DNA of 64,000 bases from BP-133 sp040756995 (GTDB taxonomy: Bacteria; Actinomycetota; Acidimicrobiia; IMCC26256; BP-133): contig JBFLYK010000002.1 in NCBI GenBank assembly GCA_040756995.1, positions 186,001 through 250,000 of the forward strand, read 5' to 3'. The notes under the pieces were generated by a model that worked only from the letters and a program-made list of their open reading frames with translations, was not told the origin of the DNA and made no database searches. Shown piece after piece: positions 16,403-24,359 of this stretch; the first letter of the stretch is position 1, and every line of letters begins with the position of its first letter. The position numbers were made by a program, and so were the translations under genes.

Positions 16403-17844
16403 GACCATCTCCCGTTCTCACGAATACCGATGTGCTGAATCAGCTTCCCGCCGCCAATGACGAGGATTCCTGCCGCCGCGACGGCGAGAAAGACGGGCTG
16501 GAGGTCGACGTGCACGGGCTTGCGCATGCCGGCCAGGGTTTGGAGTGATGGCGTATCGCTGAAGTCGCGCGCCGGTGTCCGCGGTGCTGAGCCCGCAGCG
16601 CTATGAACCGATGGCACCTCGGAGGTGGAGGTTGGAGGGGCTGCGGGATCCAGCGAAGACCCCGCCATGAACGCGTCGGGCGGTGAGACGCCCGAGGCGG
16701 CGCGGGCGACGTAGCTGAGGCCGGTGGAGGCCTCGAATCCGCCTTCGGTCGTCGCGCCCGACGTCTCCGAGGCGGAGGGGACGTCATCGGGGCCAGGCGA
16801 TACCTCGCTCCAAGCTGGCGACGGGGCGGGCATCGGTGCGCCGGCTCCCGCGTCCCCGGCCGTACCGGGCCCGGCGCCGGTTTGCGCCGTTCCCGTGTAG
16901 CTGGCCACCACGCGGGCGAGGTTGATCGTCATGGTCGTCGTCCCGGCGGCGGTCCCATCGGTGGCCTTGGTCAGAGTCAGAGCCAGGCCGCCGGCGACGA
17001 GGCCATGGGTGGCCGTCACGTCGTCGTCGATCGCCTCCACCTTCGTCAGCGACAACGTGATGTTCTGGTCCTGCAACGCCTTGGAGATTTGAGGATCGAC
17101 GCCGATGGGTTGGCGGCTGGCCGCCGCCACCAGCTCACCGTTCCGGACGGCGACGCCGAAGCCGGCCACGGTTAGCCCGTCCACGGTGGTGACGGCGGAG
17201 CGCTCCAGCGACGAGCCGGGACGCTGTACGAGAGTCACCGTGGTCTTCACCTGGCCGATGGAGATGACGGGATCGAGGCGGAGGGCGGAGTCGACCGCGA
17301 CACCCGAGACCGTCACCGTGCCGTCCTCGTCCCGGATGATGCTGGTCGTCGCCTCGGCGATTCCGCCAGTGGGCGACTCCCCACCCGTGGTGGCGGTGGC
17401 GGTGGTACTGCCGCTGGCATTCTCGGCCGTCATGAAGTACCCCGGGCCTTTCACGGGCCGGGGCTTCGGTTCGGCTTCCGTGCTCTGCACGAAGAACGGA
17501 TAGCCGGGAAGCGGGAGTCCACTGGCCGACATGGCGATCCCGGTCAGCTGGCGGTTTGTTTCACCGGGGTAAGCGTTCGACGCCTGGGATGACACGACAC
17601 CCAGAGAGTCGAGACTCGAGGCTGCCCGCGGGCTCTCCAACTCGATGGGCACGCCGAGTGGGATCACGGCGGCGTTGGCGATCCGGACTTGCATACCGAC
17701 GGCTGTCACCGACGCGCCGAACTGACCCAAGCTGCCCGCGCTGGTCGTGCCCGCGCTGAGCAGCCCCGCCGTGAGCGCCGGGGCTCCGAAAGCCACCATC
17801 GCCAGCCGGAGTCGCCACCGCGTCACGGCCCGATACCCTCCCAT
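16399..17844 (-). CDS. Secreted, C-terminally membrane-anchored surface protein (Liv accessory)
   Basis: 481 residues. A signal peptide covers about 1-36 (LAMVAFGAPALTAGLLSAG), then a beta-rich exported domain to about 330, a Pro/Ser/Ala-rich stretch to about 430, and a single span near the end (FLAVAAAGILVIGGG). The conserved core includes SGLPLPGYPFF, matching SGLPFNYPFF in the cluster 2 protein, and repeated Val/Thr strands. No enzyme motif is seen. The gene lies between the ATPases and the small membrane proteins. The ATG at 17844 has AGGGG six bases upstream; a GTG at 17850 overlapping the previous stop (GTGA) is also possible. Probably a cell-surface partner of the importer. Confidence 0.78.
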   Translation of the reverse strand: MGGYRAVTRWRLRLAMVAFGAPALTAGLLSAGTTSAGSLGQFGASVTAVGMQVRIANAAVIPLGVPIELESPRAASSLDSLGVVSSQASNAYPGETNRQLTGIAMSASGLPLPGYPFFVQSTEAEPKPRPVKGPGYFMTAENASGSTTATATTGGESPTGGIAEATTSIIRDEDGTVTVSGVAVDSALRLDPVISIGQVKTTVTLVQRPGSSLERSAVTTVDGLTVAGFGVAVRNGELVAAASRQPIGVDPQISKALQDQNITLSLTKVEAIDDDVTATHGLVAGGLALTLTKATDGTAAGTTTMTINLARVVASYTGTAQTGAGPGTAGDAGAGAPMPAPSPAWSEVSPGPDDVPSASETSGATTEGGFEASTGLSYVARAASGVSPPDAFMAGSSLDPAAPPTSTSEVPSVHSAAGSAPRTPARDFSDTPSLQTLAGMRKPVHVDLQPVFLAVAAAGILVIGGGKLIQHIGIRENGRWS

Positions 17845-17846
17845 GC

Positions 17847-18547
17847 TCACCCCCTCATCTCGACACCGACGTAGGAGCTAAGCAGCCGATCGATGCCGAG
17901 CTCGGCCGGTTCCCCGACGAATTCCACGGACCCCCGATTGAGGAGGAAGACGTAGTCAGCCACCTCGAGGGCCCGGGTCACGTACTGCTCCACCAGCAGC
18001 AGGCTGACCCCTCCCGGCCGAGCCGGGCGATGAACTCGAAGATCTCGTCGACGACCCGGGGGGCCAGGCCCATCGACACCTCGTCGAGGAGCACCACGCG
18101 CGGTCGCTGCACGTACGCCCGGGCTAGGGCCAACATCTGCTGCTCACCGCCCGAGAGCGTCCCAGCAATCTGCCTCATCCGGGCGGCAAGCAGGGGGAAC
18201 GCGGCTGTGGCCCGCTCCAGTGCCTCCTCGTCGTCTCCACCGAGCGCCTGGAGGAGAAGGTTCTCCTTCACGGTCAGCGACCGGAAGATCCCCCGACCCT
18301 CTGGGATGTGACAGACGCCGGCGGCTACGAGCTCGTGCGGCGACCGGCCAGTCATGTCTTTCCGGTCGACGACCACCCGCCCGGAACGGAGTGGCAGCAG
18401 GCCGGTCGCGACCCGTAGCAGTGTCGTCTTGCCAGCGCCGTTGGCGCCAAGTAGGGCCACCACCGACGAGGTCGGGACCGAGAGCGACACGCCGCGGAGT
18501 ACCTCGGTGGCGCCGTAGCCCGCGCTGACCGACTCGAGCCGCAGCAT
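17847..18547 (-). pseudogene. livF: LivF-type ABC ATPase with a single-base frameshift (cluster 1)
   Basis: Walker A (LLGANGAGKTTLL), the signature GTLSGGEQQMLALARAYVQRP and Walker B (VVLLDEVSMGLAPRV) are intact. After LGREG the frame fails: adding one G to a run of four (18008-18011) restores VSLLLVEQYVTRALEVADYV and a normal C-terminus ending at 17847-17849, where the TGA overlaps the next gene. As read, the product would stop at about 189 residues without the switch His region. The rest of the operon is intact, so a sequencing error, a recent mutation or slippage are all possible. Start overlaps LivG (TGATG). Confidence 0.8.
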
Positions 18548-19332
18548 CACACCGCCACCTCGACCTCTTGCGAGCCAAGGTAGGCGGCGCGGACGATGTC
18601 GCTGGCCGCGATCTCCGCCGCCGTGCCCGTGAAGATCAGCCGGCCGAAGTCGAGGACGTAGCCGTAGTTGCAGATCCTCATGATCAAGGCCATGTCGTGC
18701 TCCACGATGAGGATCCCAACGTCCCCTCCGGCGACAAGCGACTCGAGGATCTCACCAAAGGCTTGGGTCTCGGCCCGGTCCAGCCCGGAGGACGGCTCGT
18801 CGAGCAGCAGCATGCGGGCTCCGCTGGCGGTGGCCCGAGCCAATTCCACGAGCCGCCGCTGGCCGGTGGAGAGTTCGGCCGGGCGGCGCCCGGCCAACGT
18901 CGTGATGCCGCAGCGGGTCATCGCCTCGTCCGCCCGGGCGATCGCGTCCGCCCGGGCGCTACGGGCGGAGCGCAGGTGACGCCACGGCTTGGCCCCGGCG
19001 ACAAGGGCTTCCCGACCGAGCGCCACATTGTCCCGGACGGGCAGCGACTCGAAGAGCTCCATGCGCTGGAACGTCCGGCCGAGCCCGAGACGGGCCCTGT
19101 GGGCGGGGGACATCCTGGTGACGTCACGGCCGTCGAGGCGGACGTGGCCGCTGGTGGGGCGGACCAGGCCCGTGCAGGCGTTGAAGGTCGTGGTCTTGCC
19201 GGCTCCGTTCGGGCCGATGAGAGCGGTGATGCGTCCCAGCCTTGCCGTGAGGGTGACGTCGTTGACCGCCACGAGGCCGCCGAAACGGACCACCAGGTTC
19301 TCGACCTGAATGCCGTCAGGCGCCGTTGTCAC
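18547..19332 (-). CDS. livG: LivG-type ABC ATPase (cluster 1)
   Basis: 261 residues. Walker A (LIGPNGAGKTTTFN), the LivG-specific insertion with GLGRTFQRMELF, signature ELSTGQRRLVELARA, Walker B (MLLLDEPSSGLD) and switch His (ILIVEHDMALIM) are all present. GTG at 19332 follows AGGGGG by six bases, preferred over a longer start at 19359. It is the first gene of the minus-strand cluster, and the LivF gene overlaps its stop. It would energise the fused permease at 13525-15465. Confidence 0.93.
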   Translation of the reverse strand: MTTAPDGIQVENLVVRFGGLVAVNDVTLTARLGRITALIGPNGAGKTTTFNACTGLVRPTSGHVRLDGRDVTRMSPAHRARLGLGRTFQRMELFESLPVRDNVALGREALVAGAKPWRHLRSARSARADAIARADEAMTRCGITTLAGRRPAELSTGQRRLVELARATASGARMLLLDEPSSGLDRAETQAFGEILESLVAGGDVGILIVEHDMALIMRICNYGYVLDFGRLIFTGTAAEIAASDIVRAAYLGSQEVEVAV

Positions 19333-19410
19333 GCTTTCCCCCTGAAGATGTTCTGGCATCGGTTCCGTTCCGATTGCGGTACGCCCTTCCGGTCGTGCCT
19401 TCCGTGGCGA

Positions 19411-19524
19411 CTACGACTCGCACCCCTGTGTTCGCCTCACCCGGGCCCCGCCCACGGTGGCCCCGACGAGGAGCGAAACCATGAGCGCGAGGGGACGAGT
19501 CCATCGCCGAATGAATCCGAGCAT
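19411..19524 (-). CDS. Small hydrophobic peptide gene or truncated gene start
   Basis: A 37-residue frame with a strong CAGGAGG ribosome site eight bases before ATG at 19524. It encodes MLGFIRRWTRPLALMVSLLV followed by a short polar tail. It looks like a signal-anchor N-terminus that ends early, so it could be the 5-prime stub of a lost gene rather than a working peptide. It lies between the SnoaL-like gene and LivG on the same strand. Confidence 0.35.
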   Translation of the reverse strand: MLGFIRRWTRPLALMVSLLVGATVGGARVRRTQGCES

Positions 19525-19599
19525 CGTGATTCCTCCTGGTTGGTCAACCCGGGCACCCGATAGAGCGCGAGCCAATGCTCCATGCGGGGTGCGTCGAGG

Positions 19600-20064
19600 T
19601 CAGAGAGCCATTCGAGTTTCCGGGTCGAGGCTCCAGGGCTCGACCACAGGCGTCATGTAGTAGATCCTCACGTTGCGCTCGGCGATCTTCCATGTGCCGT
19701 TGCTCTTCTTGAGATCGTCCCAGTAGGTGGCGGCGATGAGCAGTGCACGGCCCTTGGCATCCGTGGCGGTGCAGCCCACATCGCTGACCGCCGTGGCGGT
19801 TTCGCCATTGACCTTGATGACCTCGTTAGCCGTGAAGTGATGTGTCTCCGGGAGCGCCTCCCAGATGGTGTTCAGGATGTCCTTGATTTGGTGGATCCCC
19901 TGGTGGTTCCCGAACGGTTCCCCGATCGTCCATTTGCCATCCTCGTGCCAGATGGAAAGGAACAGCTTCTCGTCCTTCTGGTCAACGCCACGGCAGTAGT
20001 GCGCGATCAACTCGTGGATTGCCTCGCGGTCCTCGATGATCTCGACCCGTTCTTCCAGAGACAT
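19600..20064 (-). CDS. SnoaL-like/NTF2-fold protein
   Basis: 154 residues of the SnoaL_4/NTF2-like cone fold: IEDREAIHELIAHYCRGVDQ, then FLSIWHEDGKWTIG and TYWDDLKKSNGTWKIAERNV. Members act as small dehydratases, isomerases, hydroxylase beta-like subunits or ligand-binding proteins. His and Asp residues typical of dehydratase members (HYCRGVD, WHEDG) are present, but the reaction cannot be told. Its promoter is probably the operator-bearing one at 20348-20390. Lower GC than its neighbours. Confidence 0.82.
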   Translation of the reverse strand: MSLEERVEIIEDREAIHELIAHYCRGVDQKDEKLFLSIWHEDGKWTIGEPFGNHQGIHQIKDILNTIWEALPETHHFTANEVIKVNGETATAVSDVGCTATDAKGRALLIAATYWDDLKKSNGTWKIAERNVRIYYMTPVVEPWSLDPETRMAL

Positions 20065-20347
20065 TGCAAAGACCCCCTTGGCGACACCTCAGTCGGACAG
20101 CGCCGGCATGACGTCTTGGACGAAGCAGCTCATGGCATCGCCGATGGTTCGAGGATGTAGAAAATGGCGAGTTTCGCGAGTTCGCCGTCCTGGTTGGAAC
20201 AAGGAAGTACAGGTAGAGGCCGGGACGGGCGACGAGGTCGGGCTACGGGACGGATGCGGGCCGTTTTGCGAGCATGCGTCCAGCCGCGCTAGCCACCCCA
20301 CGACCCCGGCCATCTCTGCCCCTGCTAACGGTTCCGCTCAGCGTCGT
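20065..20347. other. Leader region with a possible flavin-monooxygenase relic
   Basis: About 280 bp between the operator-bearing promoter and the SnoaL-like gene on the minus strand. The end of one minus-strand frame (stop near 20090) reads DAMSCFVQDVMPALSD, like the C-terminus of luciferase-like monooxygenases (compare RLFGEHVMPAF in the gene at 8132). No start or body remains, so it is at most a relic. Nothing else is recognised. Confidence 0.3.
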
Positions 20348-20390
20348 CTAACAACCGTTTGATTGAAACACCATGACGGATGACTGTCAA
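20348..20390 (-). promoter_or_regulatory. Promoter with TetR-type operator (minus strand)
   Basis: On the minus strand TTGACA (20390-20385), a 17-base spacer and TTCAAT (20367-20362) form a strong promoter. The repeat CAAAC-GGTT-GTTAG (20361-20348) begins directly after the -10 box. It reads toward the SnoaL-like gene and possibly on to Liv cluster 1. Its layout matches the promoter at 6378. Confidence 0.62.
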
Positions 20391-20430
20391 GAAGGTCCGT
20401 ACCCCGGCGATAGCCTTAGACAGCGAGCCT

Positions 20431-21138
20431 TTAGGGCGCATCAGCGTCTCCGCCGTGGGCGGTTCGGACGACCGCACCGAGTGCTCGTCGATGCCCCGGC
20501 GCGTGCTCTTCCGGCGAGCAGGCCAGTGCTCCGACGAGGAAGTCGGCGTAGGAGTTCGCCACAAACCAGGGTGAGCTCTCCGGGTCCGGGCGATACCACA
20601 GCGCGATGGAGTTCAATGCCGAGAGCATTGCCGTAGCGGCGAACCTGGGGTCGATGTCCGGACAGGCGAGGCCGGTCTCCTGGGCCTCGGCGATGAGACG
20701 CTTCAGATGAGCGGCGTACTCGTCCCGTTGCGCGAGGATCTCATCCCGCCGCTCGCGACCGAGTGACTGAAAATCGCGGTAGAAGACGAGCGCCGCCTCA
20801 ACGTTGTCGGCCACAGCGACGAAATGGCGTTCCACGAACGCCCGCAGACGGACCAGCGAGTCGTCCCCGGTTTGCTCAGGGTCCTCCACGACCGAGTCGA
20901 TGATGCATGCGTGGAGGTGTTCGAGGACGCCGAAGAGTAAGTCTTCCTTCGAGTCGATGTAGTAGTAGAGGGATCCTTTCAGGATGCCGATCTGGCCGGC
21001 GATGTCCTGCACCGACGTAGCGTCGTAGCCCTTCTCCCAGAACCTACGGGCCGCGGTATCGAGGATTTCCTGGAGGCGGGGCGTGATGCGCCTTCCGCCA
21101 GCGTGGTCGACGACGGTCAAGTCGATCTCTTCAGACAT
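20431..21138 (-). CDS. TetR-family regulator (paralogue A)
   Basis: 235 residues. The N-terminal helix-turn-helix reads RFWEKGYDATSVQDIAGQIG then ILKGSLYYYIDSKEDLLF, the TetR pattern; the rest is a helical ligand-binding domain (VFYRDFQSLGRERRDEILA). The paralogue at 21726 has nearly the same recognition helix and the same FYRDF segment. The start at 21138 has AAGGA upstream. A CAAACGTTTG palindrome sits in its promoter at 21217-21245, indicating self-repression. It probably senses an acyl-CoA or other product of the neighbouring catabolic genes. Confidence 0.9.
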   Translation of the reverse strand: MSEEIDLTVVDHAGGRRITPRLQEILDTAARRFWEKGYDATSVQDIAGQIGILKGSLYYYIDSKEDLLFGVLEHLHACIIDSVVEDPEQTGDDSLVRLRAFVERHFVAVADNVEAALVFYRDFQSLGRERRDEILAQRDEYAAHLKRLIAEAQETGLACPDIDPRFAATAMLSALNSIALWYRPDPESSPWFVANSYADFLVGALACSPEEHAPGHRRALGAVVRTAHGGDADAP

Positions 21139-21216
21139 GTCGTCGTCCTTCACCGGGCGGGGCCCACCCCGAGCGGATGAGCACATGTTGCCGCGGGATC
21201 ACGCTGGCCGCGTGCA

Positions 21217-21245
21217 TGTGTATCAAACGTTTGGTAGAATGACAA
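21217..21245 (-). promoter_or_regulatory. Autoregulatory promoter/operator of TetR paralogue A
   Basis: On the minus strand TTGTCA (21245-21240), a 17-base spacer and TACACA (21222-21217). The perfect palindrome CAAACGTTTG lies inside the spacer. The half-sites equal those at 6411, 20348 and 24284 but without the four-base centre. The regulator gene begins 79 bases beyond the -10 box. Confidence 0.55.
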
Positions 21246-21725
21246 GGTCAGGCATACTCAACCGGCGGCCGGTTGCTGCTCGATCCCGATAGCGACGGAG
21301 GTGACGGAGGCGACATGGCTGAAACGTCGGTCGGCATCGGAGGTTCATGTCGTCCCAGAGCTGGTCGAAGACTCGTGGGCCGCTGTGGGGCATGAGCCTC
21401 GGGAAGAAACCGCTTTCTGATACGCACCATCAATTGGCTCGTGTTGGCACCGACGCTGGTCTCAATCCTCGCCCGTCTGGCGGCCAAAACACATTCTCGT
21501 TCTTACCCGGGTGGACTGTCGCCGACTCGATACCGGCATCTTCGGTATACCGGTGATCGCGGTCTCGCTGCTCGCAGCAGCACCGTCGCTCGTCCTGACC
21601 GGCCACGCGCGCCCCTTGCCGTCGAGACCGTTCGACCGAGCGAGACGCTCCGGTCATAAACCGTCGTACACTAGGAAGCACGGAGCGCAGCGCGGGTCCC
21701 ATATCCCGTCAATTCGAGGAGCGTG
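21246..21725. other. Intergenic region between the two TetR genes
   Basis: About 480 bp. A plus-strand frame from about 21347 to 21556 (MSSQSWSKTRGPLWGM...) is preceded by GGAGG but has no recognisable domain and was not called. No further copy of the CAAAC/GTTTG operator was seen near the second TetR gene. Confidence 0.35.
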
Positions 21726-22499
21726 ATGGCCGAGAAGCACTCTGAGACGGCTCACGTAGGTGTTCAGGACCCCTCCGCAGCATCGACAGCTGGCACCCCC
21801 CCTCGCCGCCGGACACGAGGGAGGCCCCGGGAAGCCGTACCGTACGAAGAGCGCTGGAAGGCCATCATCGACGCCGCCGCCACCATCTTTCACCGAAAAG
21901 GGTACGAGGCAACCTCGATCCACGACATCGCCGAGGCTGTCGGCATGTTGAAGGGCAGCCTTTACTACTACATCGAGACCAAGGAAGACCTGCTCTTCGC
22001 CGTGATCCATGAAGTCCACGAGGAGTTGCTCAGGAACTACGAGGTATATCAGCGCGCCGAGGGCGACGCTCCGACGAGGATCCGGGCATTCATTGAAGGG
22101 CACGTGGCGACGAATGCCCGTCTCACGGCTCGGGCGGCCGTGTTCTACCGCGACTTCTACTCGCTCAACCCGGAACGCCGAGCAGTCATCATCGACCAGC
22201 GCGATAAGTACGACCGCCATCTCAGAGAGATGATCCAGCAAGGTCAACGTGAAGGTACGCTGTGTGGCGACATCGACCCGAAGATCACGGCGATCGCGAT
22301 GCTCGGGATGATGAACACCATTTATCAGTGGTATCACCTCGACGGCGACCGGACTCCTGAGGAAGTTGCGAGGAGCTACGCCGACCTGCTACTTGGTGGG
22401 CTCACCTGCACGCGACACGTGCCCGGACACCGCGCCCGCTTGGGACGGCTTCCGAAGCCCGCCTTGCCGAAGCGGCGGCGACCCGGGCGCGTTACGTAA
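21726..22499 (+). CDS. TetR-family regulator (paralogue B)
   Basis: 257 residues with a 35-residue basic N-terminal extension (TPPRRRTRGRPREAV) before the helix-turn-helix (FHRKGYEATSIHDIAEAVG, then MLKGSLYYYIETKEDLLF). The ligand domain includes AAVFYRDFYSLNPERRAVII and MNTIYQWYHLDG. Close similarity to paralogue A across recognition helix and core implies recent duplication and overlapping operator choice. GAGGAG precedes the ATG; a GTG three bases earlier is possible. Confidence 0.9.
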   Translation: MAEKHSETAHVGVQDPSAASTAGTPPRRRTRGRPREAVPYEERWKAIIDAAATIFHRKGYEATSIHDIAEAVGMLKGSLYYYIETKEDLLFAVIHEVHEELLRNYEVYQRAEGDAPTRIRAFIEGHVATNARLTARAAVFYRDFYSLNPERRAVIIDQRDKYDRHLREMIQQGQREGTLCGDIDPKITAIAMLGMMNTIYQWYHLDGDRTPEEVARSYADLLLGGLTCTRHVPGHRARLGRLPKPALPKRRRPGRVT

Positions 22500-22739
22500 C
22501 GCAGCGTCGGCGCTGGGCTCGTCTTCAAGAACGGCTGCCGTCCCTCGCCGGTCCTGCCTCAGGCCTGGTCGAGCAGTTCCAGCGCCATCCGTCGTTCCGC
22601 TCTATCAGGAAGGATTGCCAGGCCGGCGTCCTGAAGGATCGTCGCCTGTCAAAAGAGCTGCCAGGTCACCAGCGGAGCGATCCCCGGCAAGGGCTCTTCG
22701 TCGACAAGCATGTTTGGCGCAGCGTGAGCGGCGCCCCGA

Positions 22740-23160
22740 TGGCCGAGATCGCTTGCTGCCGGGCGCTCAACGGGGGCGGCGAGGTCGGAGGCGTCGCACA
22801 CGGGCCCGGCCCAACCGACGAAAACATCGTGAGGGTGTTGATGGCCGCCTACCGTAGGCGGGGGCGACGCAACCCACCGCCGTCCGGTCCAGGTAGAGCG
22901 GTTCGTCGCTGTGTAGTTCCTCGGCGAATTCGGCGACGTTCTTTATGAGCCCGGAGATTGTGCCGTGACAACCGGGGGACCCGTCGACCACGCCGACGGC
23001 GCGCCGTGCGTCGGTGATCAGGACGGCGCCGGCTTCCGTGCAATGAACGGTCTCGTAGGGTCACTCATCGGCGTCGGGCCACGGTCAAGAGTCTTGTCGG
23101 CACCCTGACGGTGGAGGGCGCCGAGCGCGGCCCGTAAGGCCTCGGTTGACGACGCCGCAG
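22740..23160 (-). pseudogene. Remnant of an NADPH-dependent FMN reductase
   Basis: Read on the minus strand, STEALRAALGALHRQGAD (about 23150-23095) matches the flavodoxin-like N-terminus. VVDGSPGCHGTISGLIKNVA (about 22990-22930) matches the FMN-contact motif (VVxGSPxYHGSxSGLLKN) and is followed by LYLDRTAVGCVA. The expected next helix, INTLTMFSSVG, is found only after a frameshift. At least two frame changes make the gene dead. A flavin reductase would have been the natural partner of the luciferase-like monooxygenase at 8132. Confidence 0.6.
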
Positions 23161-23378
23161 GGATTGATCCACCCGATCCCGACGAAGAAGAAGTGCTGCC
23201 CGGCCGCTCGCTGGGCTCACGGCATCCCCAATTGTCCCAAGACGCGCCTCTCGTTCGCGGTGCCGGGCGTCATGACAGACTCGCCGCCAGCCTCGCTGGC
23301 TGAAAGGCCGAACGCCTCCGGCAGACAAAGCCCGGGTCCCCGGGGCGGCCAGTGTCCGGCGTCGGAGAATGGGTGGTG

Positions 23379-24338
23379 ATGGCCGACCAACCCGTGATCG
23401 AGAACCTCCAGACCCTGGGGATGTCGGGCTATGAGGCCAAGGCCTACGTTGTCCTCGTGGCTGCCGGCCAGCCCCTCAACGGCTACGAGGTGGCCAAGCC
23501 GTCAGGGGTGCCCCGCAGCACCGTGTACGAGACGCTGGCCAAGCTCGTCGCCCGGGGTGCGGCCTACGAGGTGCGCACCGGCGACGGGACGATCGAACAA
23601 TTGCCGCTTCCGCCAGCGTCGCTGGTGTCGCGGCTGCGCCTGGACTTCGATTCGTCGCTGGAGTCGTTGGAGGATTCGCTGGCCCGCATGGCGGTGATGC
23701 CGGAGACGCACCTGATCGACAACCCGGTAGGAGGACATCATCGACGGGGCGGCCGACGTCGTCACCGACGCCCGGCGGGAGCTGTTCCTGTCCGGCTGGC
23801 CGGAGGACCTCTGCCAGCTCAAGCCGTTGGTGCGCAAGGCGGACCGGGCCGACGTGGATGTGTCGGTGATGAGCTTCGATGACGACGGCGAGCCCGTCGG
23901 GCGAAAGTACAGCCACCAGTTCTCAACCCCTGACGTCGTGCACCGCAACCTCGGATGCCGCCTGCTGGTCGTGGCTGCCGACCGCCAGGAGGCGCTGATC
24001 GGCGACTTCCTCGAACATGACGCCTGGGGTGTCTACGCCGACGATCCGGCCGTGGTCCTGGTGGCGGTGGAGTACGTGCGCCACGACATCGCCATGCAGG
24101 GCTGGCCGAGCGGGTGGGGCCCGACAAGGAGCGCGACTTCTGGCTGTCGGATCCGGAGCTGATCCCGCTCCGCTCCGACGACGGCGTACCGGCCCTTCGC
24201 GTGCGAGTCGGCGGCCGGGCCGCCCTGGCGGCTAAGAAGCCCGGCCGGCGGGCTCGTAAGGGCTTGGTCGGCGTGCTACCATTCAAACGGTTGTTTGGTG
24301 AGCTTGAGGGCAGCGCCATTTCGCGGCGAGGTTGCTGA
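23379..24338 (+). pseudogene. TrmB-family transcription regulator with two frameshifts
   Basis: The N-terminal winged helix is clear: NLQTLGMSGYEAKAYVVLVA, then NGYEVAKPSGVPRSTVYETL and KLVARGAAYEV. The frame breaks at about 23728 (after LIDNPVG); the next frame carries IIDGAADVVTDARRELFLSG to YVRHDIAMQ. A second break near 24102 leads to LAERVGPDKERDFWLSDPEL and the C-terminus. Restored, it would be about 320 residues, a normal TrmB length with an effector-binding domain. In its present form only the DNA-binding domain could be made. Confidence 0.75.
24277..24297 (+). promoter_or_regulatory. TetR-type operator with -10 box upstream of the RibBA-like gene
   Basis: TACCAT (24277-24282) is followed one base later by the perfect repeat CAAAC-GGTT-GTTTG (24284-24297). 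The -10/operator layout copies those at 6401-6424 and 20348-20367, though no good -35 box is present. It overlaps the 3-prime end of the broken TrmB gene and lies 63-90 bases before the RibBA-like gene. Confidence 0.5.
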
Positions 24339-24359
24339 TGCGCGGTCGCCCGCAGTGAG

